DNA from: Sphingomonas asaccharolytica NBRC 15499
Lineage (GTDB): Bacteria > Pseudomonadota > Alphaproteobacteria > Sphingomonadales > Sphingomonadaceae
Length of the DNA stretch: 53,408 bases
Direction: 5' to 3'
NCBI RefSeq assembly: GCF_001598355.1
Contig: NZ_BCYU01000028.1
Span: 1-53,408 of the forward strand
The notes beneath the pieces are model-generated. The model saw only the letters and a list, made by a program, of their open reading frames with translations. It was not told where the DNA came from and ran no database searches. This document shows, piece by piece, positions 1 to 7,456 of the stretch. How positions within the stretch are numbered: the first letter of the stretch is position 1; each line of letters begins with the position of its first letter. Both the position numbers and the translations under genes were made by a program.

Positions 1-57
1 GGGACGCGGCAGATTCCCGCCGTGAGTCGTCAGGATATGGTCCGTGGAACGCCGCAT
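1..57 (-). CDS. MetE-like (cobalamin-independent methionine synthase II family) protein, N-terminus only
   Basis: Partial gene running off the left edge; only 19 codons are present. They translate to MRRSTDHILTTHGGNLPRP, which closely resembles the start of the short MetE-like proteins (typically M-STDRILTTH-GSLPRP). A good ribosome-binding site (AGGAGA, around 64-71) precedes the ATG. It lies 30 bases downstream of the NHL-propeller gene on the same strand, so the two are probably co-transcribed. Proteins of this family are often found in catabolic clusters as well as in methionine synthesis, and 19 residues cannot tell which applies here. Family assignment is inference from the N-terminal motif only. 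Confidence 0.6.
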   Translation of the reverse strand, partial: MRRSTDHILTTHGGNLPRP

Positions 58-87
58 TGTCTCTTCTCCTAGGTGGTTGCCGCCGGC

Positions 88-1107
88 TCAGGTCCGGCGG
101 ACGAATTTCTGGATCTGGTGGTCGCCGTGCTCCTCGGGGATCCAGCCGGGACGGATCGCGAAACTGTAAGGCACTTCGGCAACATAGACGTCGCCATGGC
201 TGTCGACCGCAATGCCGTGCGGTGCGATGAAATTGCCCGGGGCGTGGCGGTGTTCGGACGAACCGCCCCAGCGATCCAGGACCTTGCCCTCGGGGCTGAG
301 CAACGTGACGCGGCCGGGATGGTCCTGATGCATTTCGCCGAGGACGAAGCTCTTCTTGCCCTTGGGCCGCCACAGCTCGGCGACATAGATGATGCCGTTG
401 CCGTCGATGGCGATATCGCACGGGCGTTGAACGTCGGTCCATTGCTCGAGATAGTCGCCGGCAGCGCTGAACACCTGAATACGGTCATTCTCGCGATCGC
501 AGACCAATACGCGCCCCGCGGCGTCGCAGCCGATACCGTGCGGGAGGTGGAATTCGCCGGGACCGGTACCGATCTCCCCCCATGACTGGATCAGGTCGCC
601 GGCAGCGCTGAAGCGATGGACGCGGCAATTGCCATAGCCGTCGGCGACATAGAGCTCGCCGCTTGGCGCCACCGCGAGGTTGCAGCAGCGATTGAACGGC
701 CCTCCGGGATAGGCGATGCATTCGCAGGCATGGACGTCGTAGGGGGGCTTGGGATCGTAGCCCGTGTCCGATGCCTGGCCGGGCACGCCGAGGGTCATGA
801 TCGGCTCGCCATCGAGGCTGAAGACGCGAATGCTGTGATCGCCATTGTCGACGCAATAGACCCGGTCGTCGGGGCCGATCGTCAGGCCGTGCGCCATGGT
901 GAAGACATCGTCGCCCCAGCTGCGGACGAAGCTGCCGTCGCGCTCATAGACCAGAACGCGGTGCGGAAAGCGCACGAACAGATAGACGCGATCCCGCGAA
1001 TCGACGGCTACCCCTGTGACGTCGCGATGCGAGACGCCCGCCGGCAGGCGCTCCCAATCCGCCGCCACGTCGAACGTAGGCACTATCTCGGTCGCCGCAC
1101 CAGGCAT
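88..1107 (-). CDS. NHL-repeat six-bladed beta-propeller protein
   Basis: 339 residues. Repeated blades of the form GVAVDS-DRVYLF...RVLVYERDG...SWG, then GLTIGPDDRVYCVDNGDHSIRVF, NLAVAPSGELYVADGYGN and HGIGCDAAGRVLVCDREND indicate an NHL propeller, close to the peptidyl-alpha-hydroxyglycine lyase-like group. The start at 1107 is chosen because GGGGAG sits a few bases upstream; the reading frame stays open further upstream but runs into the promoter region of the divergent transporter. There is no signal peptide or membrane segment, so a soluble cytoplasmic protein is expected. The substrate is unknown; the neighbours (MetE-like protein, aromatic-acid-type transporter, amidohydrolase) suggest a role in a catabolic pathway, possibly as a lactonase-like or binding propeller. 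That role is inference. Confidence 0.8.
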   Translation of the reverse strand: MPGAATEIVPTFDVAADWERLPAGVSHRDVTGVAVDSRDRVYLFVRFPHRVLVYERDGSFVRSWGDDVFTMAHGLTIGPDDRVYCVDNGDHSIRVFSLDGEPIMTLGVPGQASDTGYDPKPPYDVHACECIAYPGGPFNRCCNLAVAPSGELYVADGYGNCRVHRFSAAGDLIQSWGEIGTGPGEFHLPHGIGCDAAGRVLVCDRENDRIQVFSAAGDYLEQWTDVQRPCDIAIDGNGIIYVAELWRPKGKKSFVLGEMHQDHPGRVTLLSPEGKVLDRWGGSSEHRHAPGNFIAPHGIAVDSHGDVYVAEVPYSFAIRPGWIPEEHGDHQIQKFVRRT

Positions 1108-1276
1108 TTCGCTCCCCGACGGATTATCAAAAAACCAGCCTAGACGTCCGCTCGTCCCTAAGCCAAGCTGACATATATCGTTGCTTGGACATTTGTACAT
1201 AGCGAACGACATATGATAACGCCAATTGGCGAACGGGATAGGTGGCCAACCCATCACCGCACCGGGAGGGATTTGC
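1108..1276. promoter_or_regulatory. Divergent promoter region between NHL protein and MFS transporter
   Basis: A 169-base intergenic region, more AT-rich than its surroundings. Three similar direct repeats GACATAT, GACATTT, GACATAT begin at about 1170, 1188 and 1208, and a TCGTT...AACGA pair surrounds the middle one. This spacing (18 and 20 bases) is compatible with a regulator binding successive helical turns and controlling both genes. No regulator gene lies in the window next to it. Assignment as an operator is inference. Confidence 0.35.
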
Positions 1277-2641
1277 ATGACGGACACTGGCGCTCGGCCG
1301 ATCGACGTGGACACGTTCCTGGACGGGCTCAAATTCAACCGCTTTCATCTGATCGTCCTGATCCTGTGCACGGCCCTGGCTGCGATCGACGGCTATGAAT
1401 TGTATGTCGTCGGCTGGGTGCTCCCGGCGCTCGCCAAGGACTTCGGCGTGGCGACGACGGCGATCACGTCGGCACTGGTCGCTCAACAGGTCGGCATGCT
1501 CGCCGGCGCGTTCGTCATTCCCCCGCTGGCCGACCGAATCGGACGGCCGCGCGTGCTGCTGTTCTGCTATCTCGGCATGATGCTCAGCGCGCTGGCGATC
1601 CTCACCACCAAGTCGCTGCTGCCGTTCACGGCCTGCCGCTTTGCCGCCGGCTTTTGCGGCACCGCGATGATCCCGATCCTGGTCACGCTCGCCGCCGAGA
1701 CCGCACCCAAGCGGCTGCGCGCGACGGTCAGCACGATCACGGTCAGCGGCACGATGATCGGCGCGATGCTGGGCTCGCTGATGCAAGCCTTCGTCCTGGC
1801 GCCGTTCGGGTGGCGCGGCGCATTCTGGATTGCCGTGGTGCTGCCCGCGATCATGCTTCCCCTGATCTATTTCTTCCTTCCCGAATCGCTGCGGTCGCTG
1901 GTCGCACGCAACCCGCACGATCCCGCCATTTCCGCGCTGACCAAGCGGATGCGGCCGTCGGTCTCCGGCGATGCCGACGTCCTGTTTGCCGTAGTGCCCA
2001 AGCAGGATCGCCCCCCTCTTGCGATCCTGCTCTCCGACATTTTCGGCCGCGGCCACTTGCTGCGGACATTCCTGATGTGGGGAATCGCGATCTCCAGCTT
2101 CGTGTTCATCACCGCGGGCGTGTGGAAGACGACGATCTTCAAGGACGTGATCGGATTGTCGCTTCAGCAGGTGGCGCTGATCAACGGCATCAACACCGCC
2201 GCCGGCTTCATCGGCATGCTCACGATCGGCTTCTTCATCGACCGACTGGGCTTCAAGCGCGTGATGACCGGCGCCTTCCTGCTCGCGGGGTTGAGCGCGA
2301 CGATGGTCGGCTTGCTCGCTCCAGGCGCCGGCATGTACGTCGCGGTCGCCTTCATGGGGATGTGCCAGCACGGTGGTCAGGCCAGCATTCCCGCGCTTGC
2401 CGCTGCCCTCTACCCCACACGCAGCCGCGCCACCGGTGTCGGCTGGACCTATGGCGCCGCCCGCGTCGTATCGATCTGGGCGCCGTTATTCGGCACGTTC
2501 GTGCTGAGCGAAGGCTTCGGACCGATCGGCATCTTCGCGATGCTCGGCGTGCCGCTGATATGCGGGGGGCTCTTCACGTTCTGGCTGATGAGCCTGAAGG
2601 GCGCGCCGCAGGTGATCAAGGTCGGGCATGGACGCGGCTGA
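1277..2641 (+). CDS. MFS transporter, aromatic acid:H+ symporter (AAHS) type
   Basis: 454 residues with about 12 hydrophobic segments. The first membrane helix carries IDGYELYVVGWVLPAL, matching the DGYD-type signature of AAHS carriers such as PcaK and BenK. The loop between helices 2 and 3 reads LADRIGRPRVLL, the MFS G-x-x-x-D-R-x-G-R-R/K motif. Start at 1277 is preceded by GGGAGGG; an earlier in-frame ATG at 1226 lacks this. The carrier likely imports an aromatic or related carboxylic acid across the inner membrane by proton symport. The stop overlaps the start of the amidohydrolase by 14 bases, indicating an operon with it and the SnoaL-like gene. Exact substrate cannot be read from sequence. 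Confidence 0.85.
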   Translation: MTDTGARPIDVDTFLDGLKFNRFHLIVLILCTALAAIDGYELYVVGWVLPALAKDFGVATTAITSALVAQQVGMLAGAFVIPPLADRIGRPRVLLFCYLGMMLSALAILTTKSLLPFTACRFAAGFCGTAMIPILVTLAAETAPKRLRATVSTITVSGTMIGAMLGSLMQAFVLAPFGWRGAFWIAVVLPAIMLPLIYFFLPESLRSLVARNPHDPAISALTKRMRPSVSGDADVLFAVVPKQDRPPLAILLSDIFGRGHLLRTFLMWGIAISSFVFITAGVWKTTIFKDVIGLSLQQVALINGINTAAGFIGMLTIGFFIDRLGFKRVMTGAFLLAGLSATMVGLLAPGAGMYVAVAFMGMCQHGGQASIPALAAALYPTRSRATGVGWTYGAARVVSIWAPLFGTFVLSEGFGPIGIFAMLGVPLICGGLFTFWLMSLKGAPQVIKVGHGRG

Positions 2642-3446
2642 CGCGCCCGTGCCGGCAATCGATACCCATGCCCATATCTTTACCCGGGCAATGCCGTTCG
2701 CGGCGAACGCGCATTCGCGGCCGGACTATGACTATCCGGTCGAGGCCTGGCTGGCCGATCTCGACGCCCATGGCATCGGCCGCGGGGTAATCGCGGCGGC
2801 GAGCCTGTTCGATGACGGCAACGCCTATACGCTCGCGGCGCTGGCGGCGCATTCCCGGCTGCGCGCGACAGTGCTCGCCGGACCGGAGACCAGCGCAGAG
2901 CAGTTGCGCGCATGGGCCGAGCGAGGCGTGGTCGGGGTGCGGCTGACCTGGCGGCGGCTCGCCGACCTTCCCAACCTGGCGGAGGAGCCGTGGTGCGGGT
3001 TTTTGGGGCGGATCGCCCAATGCGGGTTGCATGTCGAATTGCTCGCCGGCAGCGCGCAATTGCCGGCGCTGCTGCCGCACTTCGCGGACGTACCGTTGGT
3101 GGTCGATCATTTTGGCGTCCCCTCGCGCGACGAGAGCGAACGCCGCAGCGGCACCGACGCGCTGCTCCACGCGGTTGCCGGCAGCCGGACATGGGTCAAG
3201 ATTTCGGCGGGCTTCCGCCTGCCCCCTGCGATTGCCGCCGAATGCGCCACGCGCTTGCTCGCCGAAGCAGGACCCGAGCGCCTGCTATGGGGCAGCGACG
3301 CGCCGTTCGTGAACCACGAAGCCGGCACCACCTATGCCGACACGCTGGCCTTGTATCATCGCCTTGTTCCCGACGCGGCGACCCGCCGGGCAATAGACGC
3401 AACCGCACTCGACCTTTATTTCAACATACGGAGCCACAGCCCATGA
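2628..3446 (+). CDS. Amidohydrolase family 2 (TIM-barrel, LigI-like) hydrolase
   Basis: 272 residues. N-terminal IDTHAHIF gives the metal-binding H-x-H motif; VDHFGVP in the middle and LLWGSDAPF near the C-terminus supply the conserved His and Asp of the amidohydrolase_2 barrel. The length and the DTHAHIF opening resemble 2-pyrone-4,6-dicarboxylate lactonase (LigI) and related TIM-barrel lactonases or decarboxylases. The start lies inside the MFS gene and the stop overlaps the next start (ATGA), so the three genes are probably translated together. It likely hydrolyses a lactone or related intermediate of the compound imported by the neighbouring transporter; the substrate is inference. Confidence 0.8.
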   Translation: MDAADAPVPAIDTHAHIFTRAMPFAANAHSRPDYDYPVEAWLADLDAHGIGRGVIAAASLFDDGNAYTLAALAAHSRLRATVLAGPETSAEQLRAWAERGVVGVRLTWRRLADLPNLAEEPWCGFLGRIAQCGLHVELLAGSAQLPALLPHFADVPLVVDHFGVPSRDESERRSGTDALLHAVAGSRTWVKISAGFRLPPAIAAECATRLLAEAGPERLLWGSDAPFVNHEAGTTYADTLALYHRLVPDAATRRAIDATALDLYFNIRSHSP

Positions 3447-3889
3447 ATCGCCGCGAGCGCGCCATCGCCACTGCCGAACTCGAAATGGGGCTCGCCGATT
3501 TCTGGCACGACGTGGACAATAATTGGGGCCGCCAGGCGAGCGACTATTATGCCCCGGAGGCGGTCTATCGCTCGGGCGGGCTCAAGCTCGAGGGGCGCGA
3601 GGCGATCCAGGGCTTCTACAGCTGGCGCGAAGGCCGCGGCGCGCGCATGTCGATCCATGCCTTCACCAATTTCCGCGCCGAATTCGACGAGCAGGGCGGC
3701 GCCACCGCGACGTGGTTCATGCTGCTATGGGCCGCCGATGGCGAGGCGCCGCTCGAAAGCCGCGTGCCCACCCGAATCAGCCAGGCGACCGAGACGTTCC
3801 GCTGGGACGAAAGCGAGGGACGCTGGCTGTGCACGTTGCGCGAACTCAAGAATCTGTTCCGCGGCGGCGATCAGCTCAATTTCAGCTAA
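3443..3889 (+). CDS. SnoaL-like / NTF2-fold protein
   Basis: 148 residues, cytoplasmic. The pattern of an N-terminal helical region (LADFWHDVDNNWGRQASDYYAPEAVYRSGGLKLEGREAIQGFYSWRE) followed by curved beta strands is typical of the SnoaL/NTF2-like superfamily, which includes small dehydratases, isomerases and ring-hydroxylating dioxygenase beta-subunit-like folds. The start codon overlaps the amidohydrolase stop (ATGA), implying translational coupling. No catalytic residue can be assigned with confidence. Operon position suggests it acts on a pathway intermediate or aids the amidohydrolase. Confidence 0.7.
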   Translation: MNRRERAIATAELEMGLADFWHDVDNNWGRQASDYYAPEAVYRSGGLKLEGREAIQGFYSWREGRGARMSIHAFTNFRAEFDEQGGATATWFMLLWAADGEAPLESRVPTRISQATETFRWDESEGRWLCTLRELKNLFRGGDQLNFS

Positions 3890-3898
3890 GCCGCCGCA

Positions 3899-4240
3899 TC
3901 ACGCGGTGAGCGACGTCACGATTGCGATCACGAACGACTCGCTGCGGTCGCCGCCGGTTCGGAGGATTTCGGCGCCAGGAGCCAGCACTTCGTTGCGGAT
4001 CGCGAGCTTGTCCTGGGTCGGCACATCGCCGGCATGTGCGCCGTAATCGAGCCGCCCGTCGCCCATCAGCGTGAACGGAAACAGCGTTCCAGGCCGTTTG
4101 AAATCGCCGATGCGGCCGAACGCGGGAAACGGGCCGACCGCCGCGCCGTCGGCGTCGATCGCCAGGTCGAGCACGATCTGCCGGTCGGTGGCATCCTCGA
4201 CACCCGACGGAAACAGGGTCACCCGCACGATATCACCCAC
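3899..4240 (-). CDS. Small protein of unknown function
   Basis: 113 residues from a GTG start preceded by AGAAAGG. I do not recognise the family. The sequence is a mixture of beta-prone stretches (DIVRVTLFPSG, RQIVLDLAIDADG, ESFVIAIVTS) with a central FGRIGDFKRPGTLFPFTLMGDGRLDYG segment, no signal peptide and no membrane helix. It lies downstream of the TonB receptor on the same strand, but a terminator hairpin separates the two, so it is read only by read-through or from its own promoter. The gene converges with the SnoaL-like gene, nine bases apart. Coding status rests on composition and the plausible start. Confidence 0.55.
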   Translation of the reverse strand: MGDIVRVTLFPSGVEDATDRQIVLDLAIDADGAAVGPFPAFGRIGDFKRPGTLFPFTLMGDGRLDYGAHAGDVPTQDKLAIRNEVLAPGAEILRTGGDRSESFVIAIVTSLTA

Positions 4241-4265
4241 TGAAAAACCTTTCTGAACGTGATGT

Positions 4266-4291
4266 AAAAAGAGCGCCCCGGCATGGGGCGC
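4266..4291 (-). terminator. Rho-independent terminator of the TonB receptor gene
   Basis: On the minus strand GCGCCCC, a five-base loop and GGGGCGC form a perfect 7-bp stem (4273-4291), followed two bases later by five T residues (4266-4270). It lies 22 bases after the receptor stop codon. Confidence 0.7.
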
Positions 4292-4313
4292 CCTTTCGTT
4301 CGTCGGCGTCGGA

Positions 4314-7226
4314 TCAGAAGCGCGCGCGCGCTCCGAGCATGAAGGAGCGACCGACCTTGTCGTAATATTGGCCGTTCACCGGGCCGTTGAGGATCGTGTA
4401 CGGGACGGGCGGCGGATCCTTGTCGAACAGGTTGTTGACCGCCCAGAAGAATTCGAACTTCTTGTCCTCTCCGGCGAAGAGCTTTCCGAACAGGTTGAAA
4501 TAGGTAACCGCCGGCACCCTGTTGTTATTGATCGTGTTGGTCGGCAGCGTGTTGTACGTCACGTCCTGGACGCCCTTGCTGATGAAGATCGTCTGCAGCG
4601 TCAGTTCCCACGCATTGGTGCCCAGGGTCGTGGACAGATTGCCCCGGAAGTGCGGAATCGCGCCGAGATTGGCCCAGCCATTCTCGCCGGCACGATCGAT
4701 CGGCGCGGCGCCGGTGCCCGAATCGACCAACGCGTGGAGGACATAGGTCCCGCTCGCGGCGATGCTCCCGTGGCCGCCCGAGCCCAGAAAGTCGAGACGC
4801 GTGCCGTAGTTCAGGGTCACGTCGATACCCTTCTGGGCGAAGGCGCCGACATTGAGCGAGCCCGCGTTCAGCGCGGTATGGATCCGATCGTTCGGATTGG
4901 CGGTAGAGAGATCGGGCCCATAGGTGAACAGGTTGCAGAAATACGCTTCGCCCGCGCTGCACAGCGACGCGATGTTGGCCGTCGACAGGTTGGTGATCGC
5001 GTCTTCGATCTTGATATTGTAATAGTCGACCGAGATGCCGAGACCGCTCAGCGCGCCGCGACCGCGATAGGCCGCGCCGACCGTGAAGGTCTTCGAGAAT
5101 TCAGGGCCGACCTTGGGATTGCCCATACTGGTGTTCTGCGGGATCACGGGGCTCTTGGTGACGCCGTCGACGACCATCGTCACCGCGTTGGTGACGTTGC
5201 TGCCCGGGCTATACAATTCGTTGATCGCGGGCGCCCGGATGTCGCGTGAACGGGCAATGCGGATGTTCAGCCCATCGACCGGTTCCCACACCGCGCCCGC
5301 CTTCCACGCGGTCTGGCCGCCGACGGTGCTGTAATCGGCGTAACGGAACGCGCCGTTGACGCCCAGATTGTGGAGGAACGGCAAATCCTTGGCGAGCGGA
5401 ACCGTCGCCTCGATATAACCTTCCTTGACGTTGAAGGCGCCCTTATAGGGAACCGCATTGCCGGCGGTGAGGAAGCCGTTGCTGGCGCCCACCGCGTCGG
5501 CGGTCAGCTTCTCGGTTTCGCGGCGATATTCGCCGCCGAACGCCACGGAGACCGGACCCGCCCAGGTCGAGAAGGGCTCGCCGACGATGTTGGCGGCAGT
5601 GGTGAACTGATCGTACTTCACCTTGGCGAGGCCTTCGCCCCAGATATAATTGCGCGCGGCGGCGGTGGTATTGCCTTCGCCGAACAGGTTGAGCGGCTGG
5701 CAACCGGCAGCGGCAGCGACGCCATCCCGGACGCCGCGGCAGACGATGTTGCCGGAACCGTCGCGGACCGCGTCGATCGCGAAGTTCAGCTTGGCGGTGA
5801 CCGGATTGTTGAAGGTCGCCGAGGAATAATAATTGATCCCATAGGATGCATGCGCATCCCATTTCCACGACCCGCCGAGCCGCCCTTGGAAGCCGATTGT
5901 GCCGTGTGGGGTCTCATTGGTGATTTCGTAGCGGTTGATGCCGATATCGATGCCGATCCGACTGATGTTGAAGCTTTGCGTCGTCGCCGGCAGCAATGCC
6001 ATCACCTGCGCCGGAATGAAGGCGTTGTCTCGACGGATCGCCTGGCTGGACAGGCGGATCGGAACACCATCGAGGATGCCGACGGAACGCGAATAGCCCC
6101 CTTCGATATAGCCGGTCAGCGAGTCCGAAAAATCATAATAGAGGCTGCCATAGGCGGTCTCGCGCTCGACCTTGGGAACCAGCGCCGTGCCGGTGATGAT
6201 CGAGGTGCCTTCGCCGCCGATCATTGTCGAGCCGCCGAAGATCGAGCCCTTCTGGAATGGACGGATCGTGCCGTCCGGATTGAACGTCATGTTGGTCAGC
6301 CCCGGAATGGAACTGATGATGACGCTGCCAGCGCCGAGATTATTGTGGACGTGCTTGGCAAGGATGAAGGCCGGTTGGCCGAAGCCAGCGGTGCCGGGGG
6401 TGGTCCGCTGGCCATTGCTGACGATCATGTACTCGTCGCGGCCCCAGTCGCGATTGTAGATGTCGCCGACGCCGTCATTCGTCGAATAATCGCCGCTGAG
6501 GACGATATGGCCCCGATCGCCGTTGAAGCTGGTGCCGCCGATAAAACCGATGCGCCGGGTGCCATAGTCGCCATATTGCGAAACACCCGCCTGTGCGGTG
6601 ACTTCGAGGCCCTGATATTTCTTCTTCATGACGATGTTGACGACGCCGGAGACGGCGTCCGAACCGTACAGCGCCGAGGCACCGCCGGTGACGACATCGA
6701 CGCGCTCGATCATCAGCGTCGGGAACAGGTTGAGATCGGTAGTGGTCGGCACGCCGAGGTTGCTCGCCGGCGCGAATGGCACCACGCGCGACTGGTTGAC
6801 CAGCACCAGCGTGCGCTGGCCGCCCAGCGCGCGCAGATCGGCAGTGGCCGCGGCGGGGCTCGAGGTGTTGGTGGCGTTGGCGCCGGGCGAGCGTGTCGCC
6901 TTGAACGCCGGGTTCTGGTTGAGCACCTCCATGACGGTGGTGGCGCCCTGTTTTTCGATCACGTCGGCACCCAGCACCTGGGTTGGCGTCGGCGCCTGGA
7001 GGCCATTGGTGGCGGTGCGCGACGCCGTGACGACGATCTCGCCTTCCTGCGGCTCGGCCTGGCCATCGACGGCCGCCGGCGCCGGTTCGGCCTGGGCGGT
7101 GCTGGCCGGCGTTGCGCTGGTCTGCGCGAACGCGGCACCGCCGGCGAATGTGGCGGTGGTGAGTGCGGTGGTGGCCATCATGCAGTGCAGCCATGATGCG
7201 GGACCACGATTCATAAAAAGCGCCAT
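4314..7226 (-). CDS. TonB-dependent outer-membrane receptor
   Basis: 970 residues. A signal peptide (about residues 1-34, ending GGAAFAQT) is followed by an Ala/Pro/Glu-rich linker and a TonB-box-like EIVVTAS. The plug domain contains VLVNQSRV...NLFPTLMIERVDVVTGGASALYGSDAVSGVVNIVMKK, the diagnostic plug segment. The C-terminus GRSFMLGARARF ends in Phe as expected for a barrel. The start at 7226 is preceded by GGGGAGG. It imports a substrate across the outer membrane using TonB energy. Size and the carbohydrate/aromatic-type plug are typical of sphingomonad receptors. Position beside a solute-binding lipoprotein and an AAHS transporter suggests the same substrate, by inference. Confidence 0.95.
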   Translation of the reverse strand: MALFMNRGPASWLHCMMATTALTTATFAGGAAFAQTSATPASTAQAEPAPAAVDGQAEPQEGEIVVTASRTATNGLQAPTPTQVLGADVIEKQGATTVMEVLNQNPAFKATRSPGANATNTSSPAAATADLRALGGQRTLVLVNQSRVVPFAPASNLGVPTTTDLNLFPTLMIERVDVVTGGASALYGSDAVSGVVNIVMKKKYQGLEVTAQAGVSQYGDYGTRRIGFIGGTSFNGDRGHIVLSGDYSTNDGVGDIYNRDWGRDEYMIVSNGQRTTPGTAGFGQPAFILAKHVHNNLGAGSVIISSIPGLTNMTFNPDGTIRPFQKGSIFGGSTMIGGEGTSIITGTALVPKVERETAYGSLYYDFSDSLTGYIEGGYSRSVGILDGVPIRLSSQAIRRDNAFIPAQVMALLPATTQSFNISRIGIDIGINRYEITNETPHGTIGFQGRLGGSWKWDAHASYGINYYSSATFNNPVTAKLNFAIDAVRDGSGNIVCRGVRDGVAAAAGCQPLNLFGEGNTTAAARNYIWGEGLAKVKYDQFTTAANIVGEPFSTWAGPVSVAFGGEYRRETEKLTADAVGASNGFLTAGNAVPYKGAFNVKEGYIEATVPLAKDLPFLHNLGVNGAFRYADYSTVGGQTAWKAGAVWEPVDGLNIRIARSRDIRAPAINELYSPGSNVTNAVTMVVDGVTKSPVIPQNTSMGNPKVGPEFSKTFTVGAAYRGRGALSGLGISVDYYNIKIEDAITNLSTANIASLCSAGEAYFCNLFTYGPDLSTANPNDRIHTALNAGSLNVGAFAQKGIDVTLNYGTRLDFLGSGGHGSIAASGTYVLHALVDSGTGAAPIDRAGENGWANLGAIPHFRGNLSTTLGTNAWELTLQTIFISKGVQDVTYNTLPTNTINNNRVPAVTYFNLFGKLFAGEDKKFEFFWAVNNLFDKDPPPVPYTILNGPVNGQYYDKVGRSFMLGARARF

Positions 7227-7393
7227 ATCAGCCTCCCCTCTCCGGGCAATTGCGAGGCCGGCTTTGGCACCGTTGCTCCCGCTGCATCGCAAGATGCTTG
7301 CTTGTTGTTCCCAATCCGCACCGGGGTCACACCCGAAGCGTTCGATGGGTCCGCAATCCATTCCGGATTAACGAACGACAGTTGTTTATGGCA

Positions 7394-7435
7394 CATAAGG
7401 CAGGCTGACAACCTAAAATCGCAGCCTGGCTTATG
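7394..7435. promoter_or_regulatory. Long imperfect inverted repeat upstream of the TonB receptor
   Basis: CATAAGGCAGGCTG at 7394-7407 is matched by CAGCCTGGCTTATG at 7422-7435: 14-base arms with one mismatch and a 14-base AT-rich loop. It lies 168 bases upstream of the receptor start and 22 bases after the stop of the solute-binding protein gene. There is no T-run on either side, so it is less likely to be an intrinsic terminator than an operator or an RNA structure in the receptor leader. Function is inference. Confidence 0.45.
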
Positions 7436-7456
7436 TTTGGATCATCTCCTTGCGAA

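Noticed and set aside
1127..2371. 414-codon open frame antisense to the MFS transporter
   Set aside because: Low-complexity charged translation; the + strand encodes a clear 12-helix carrier.
5370..7196. Long open frame antisense to the first TonB receptor (608 codons)
   Set aside because: High-GC codon bias leaves the opposite strand free of stops. The translation is Asp/Arg/Gly-rich without motifs, while the receptor on the other strand is unmistakable.
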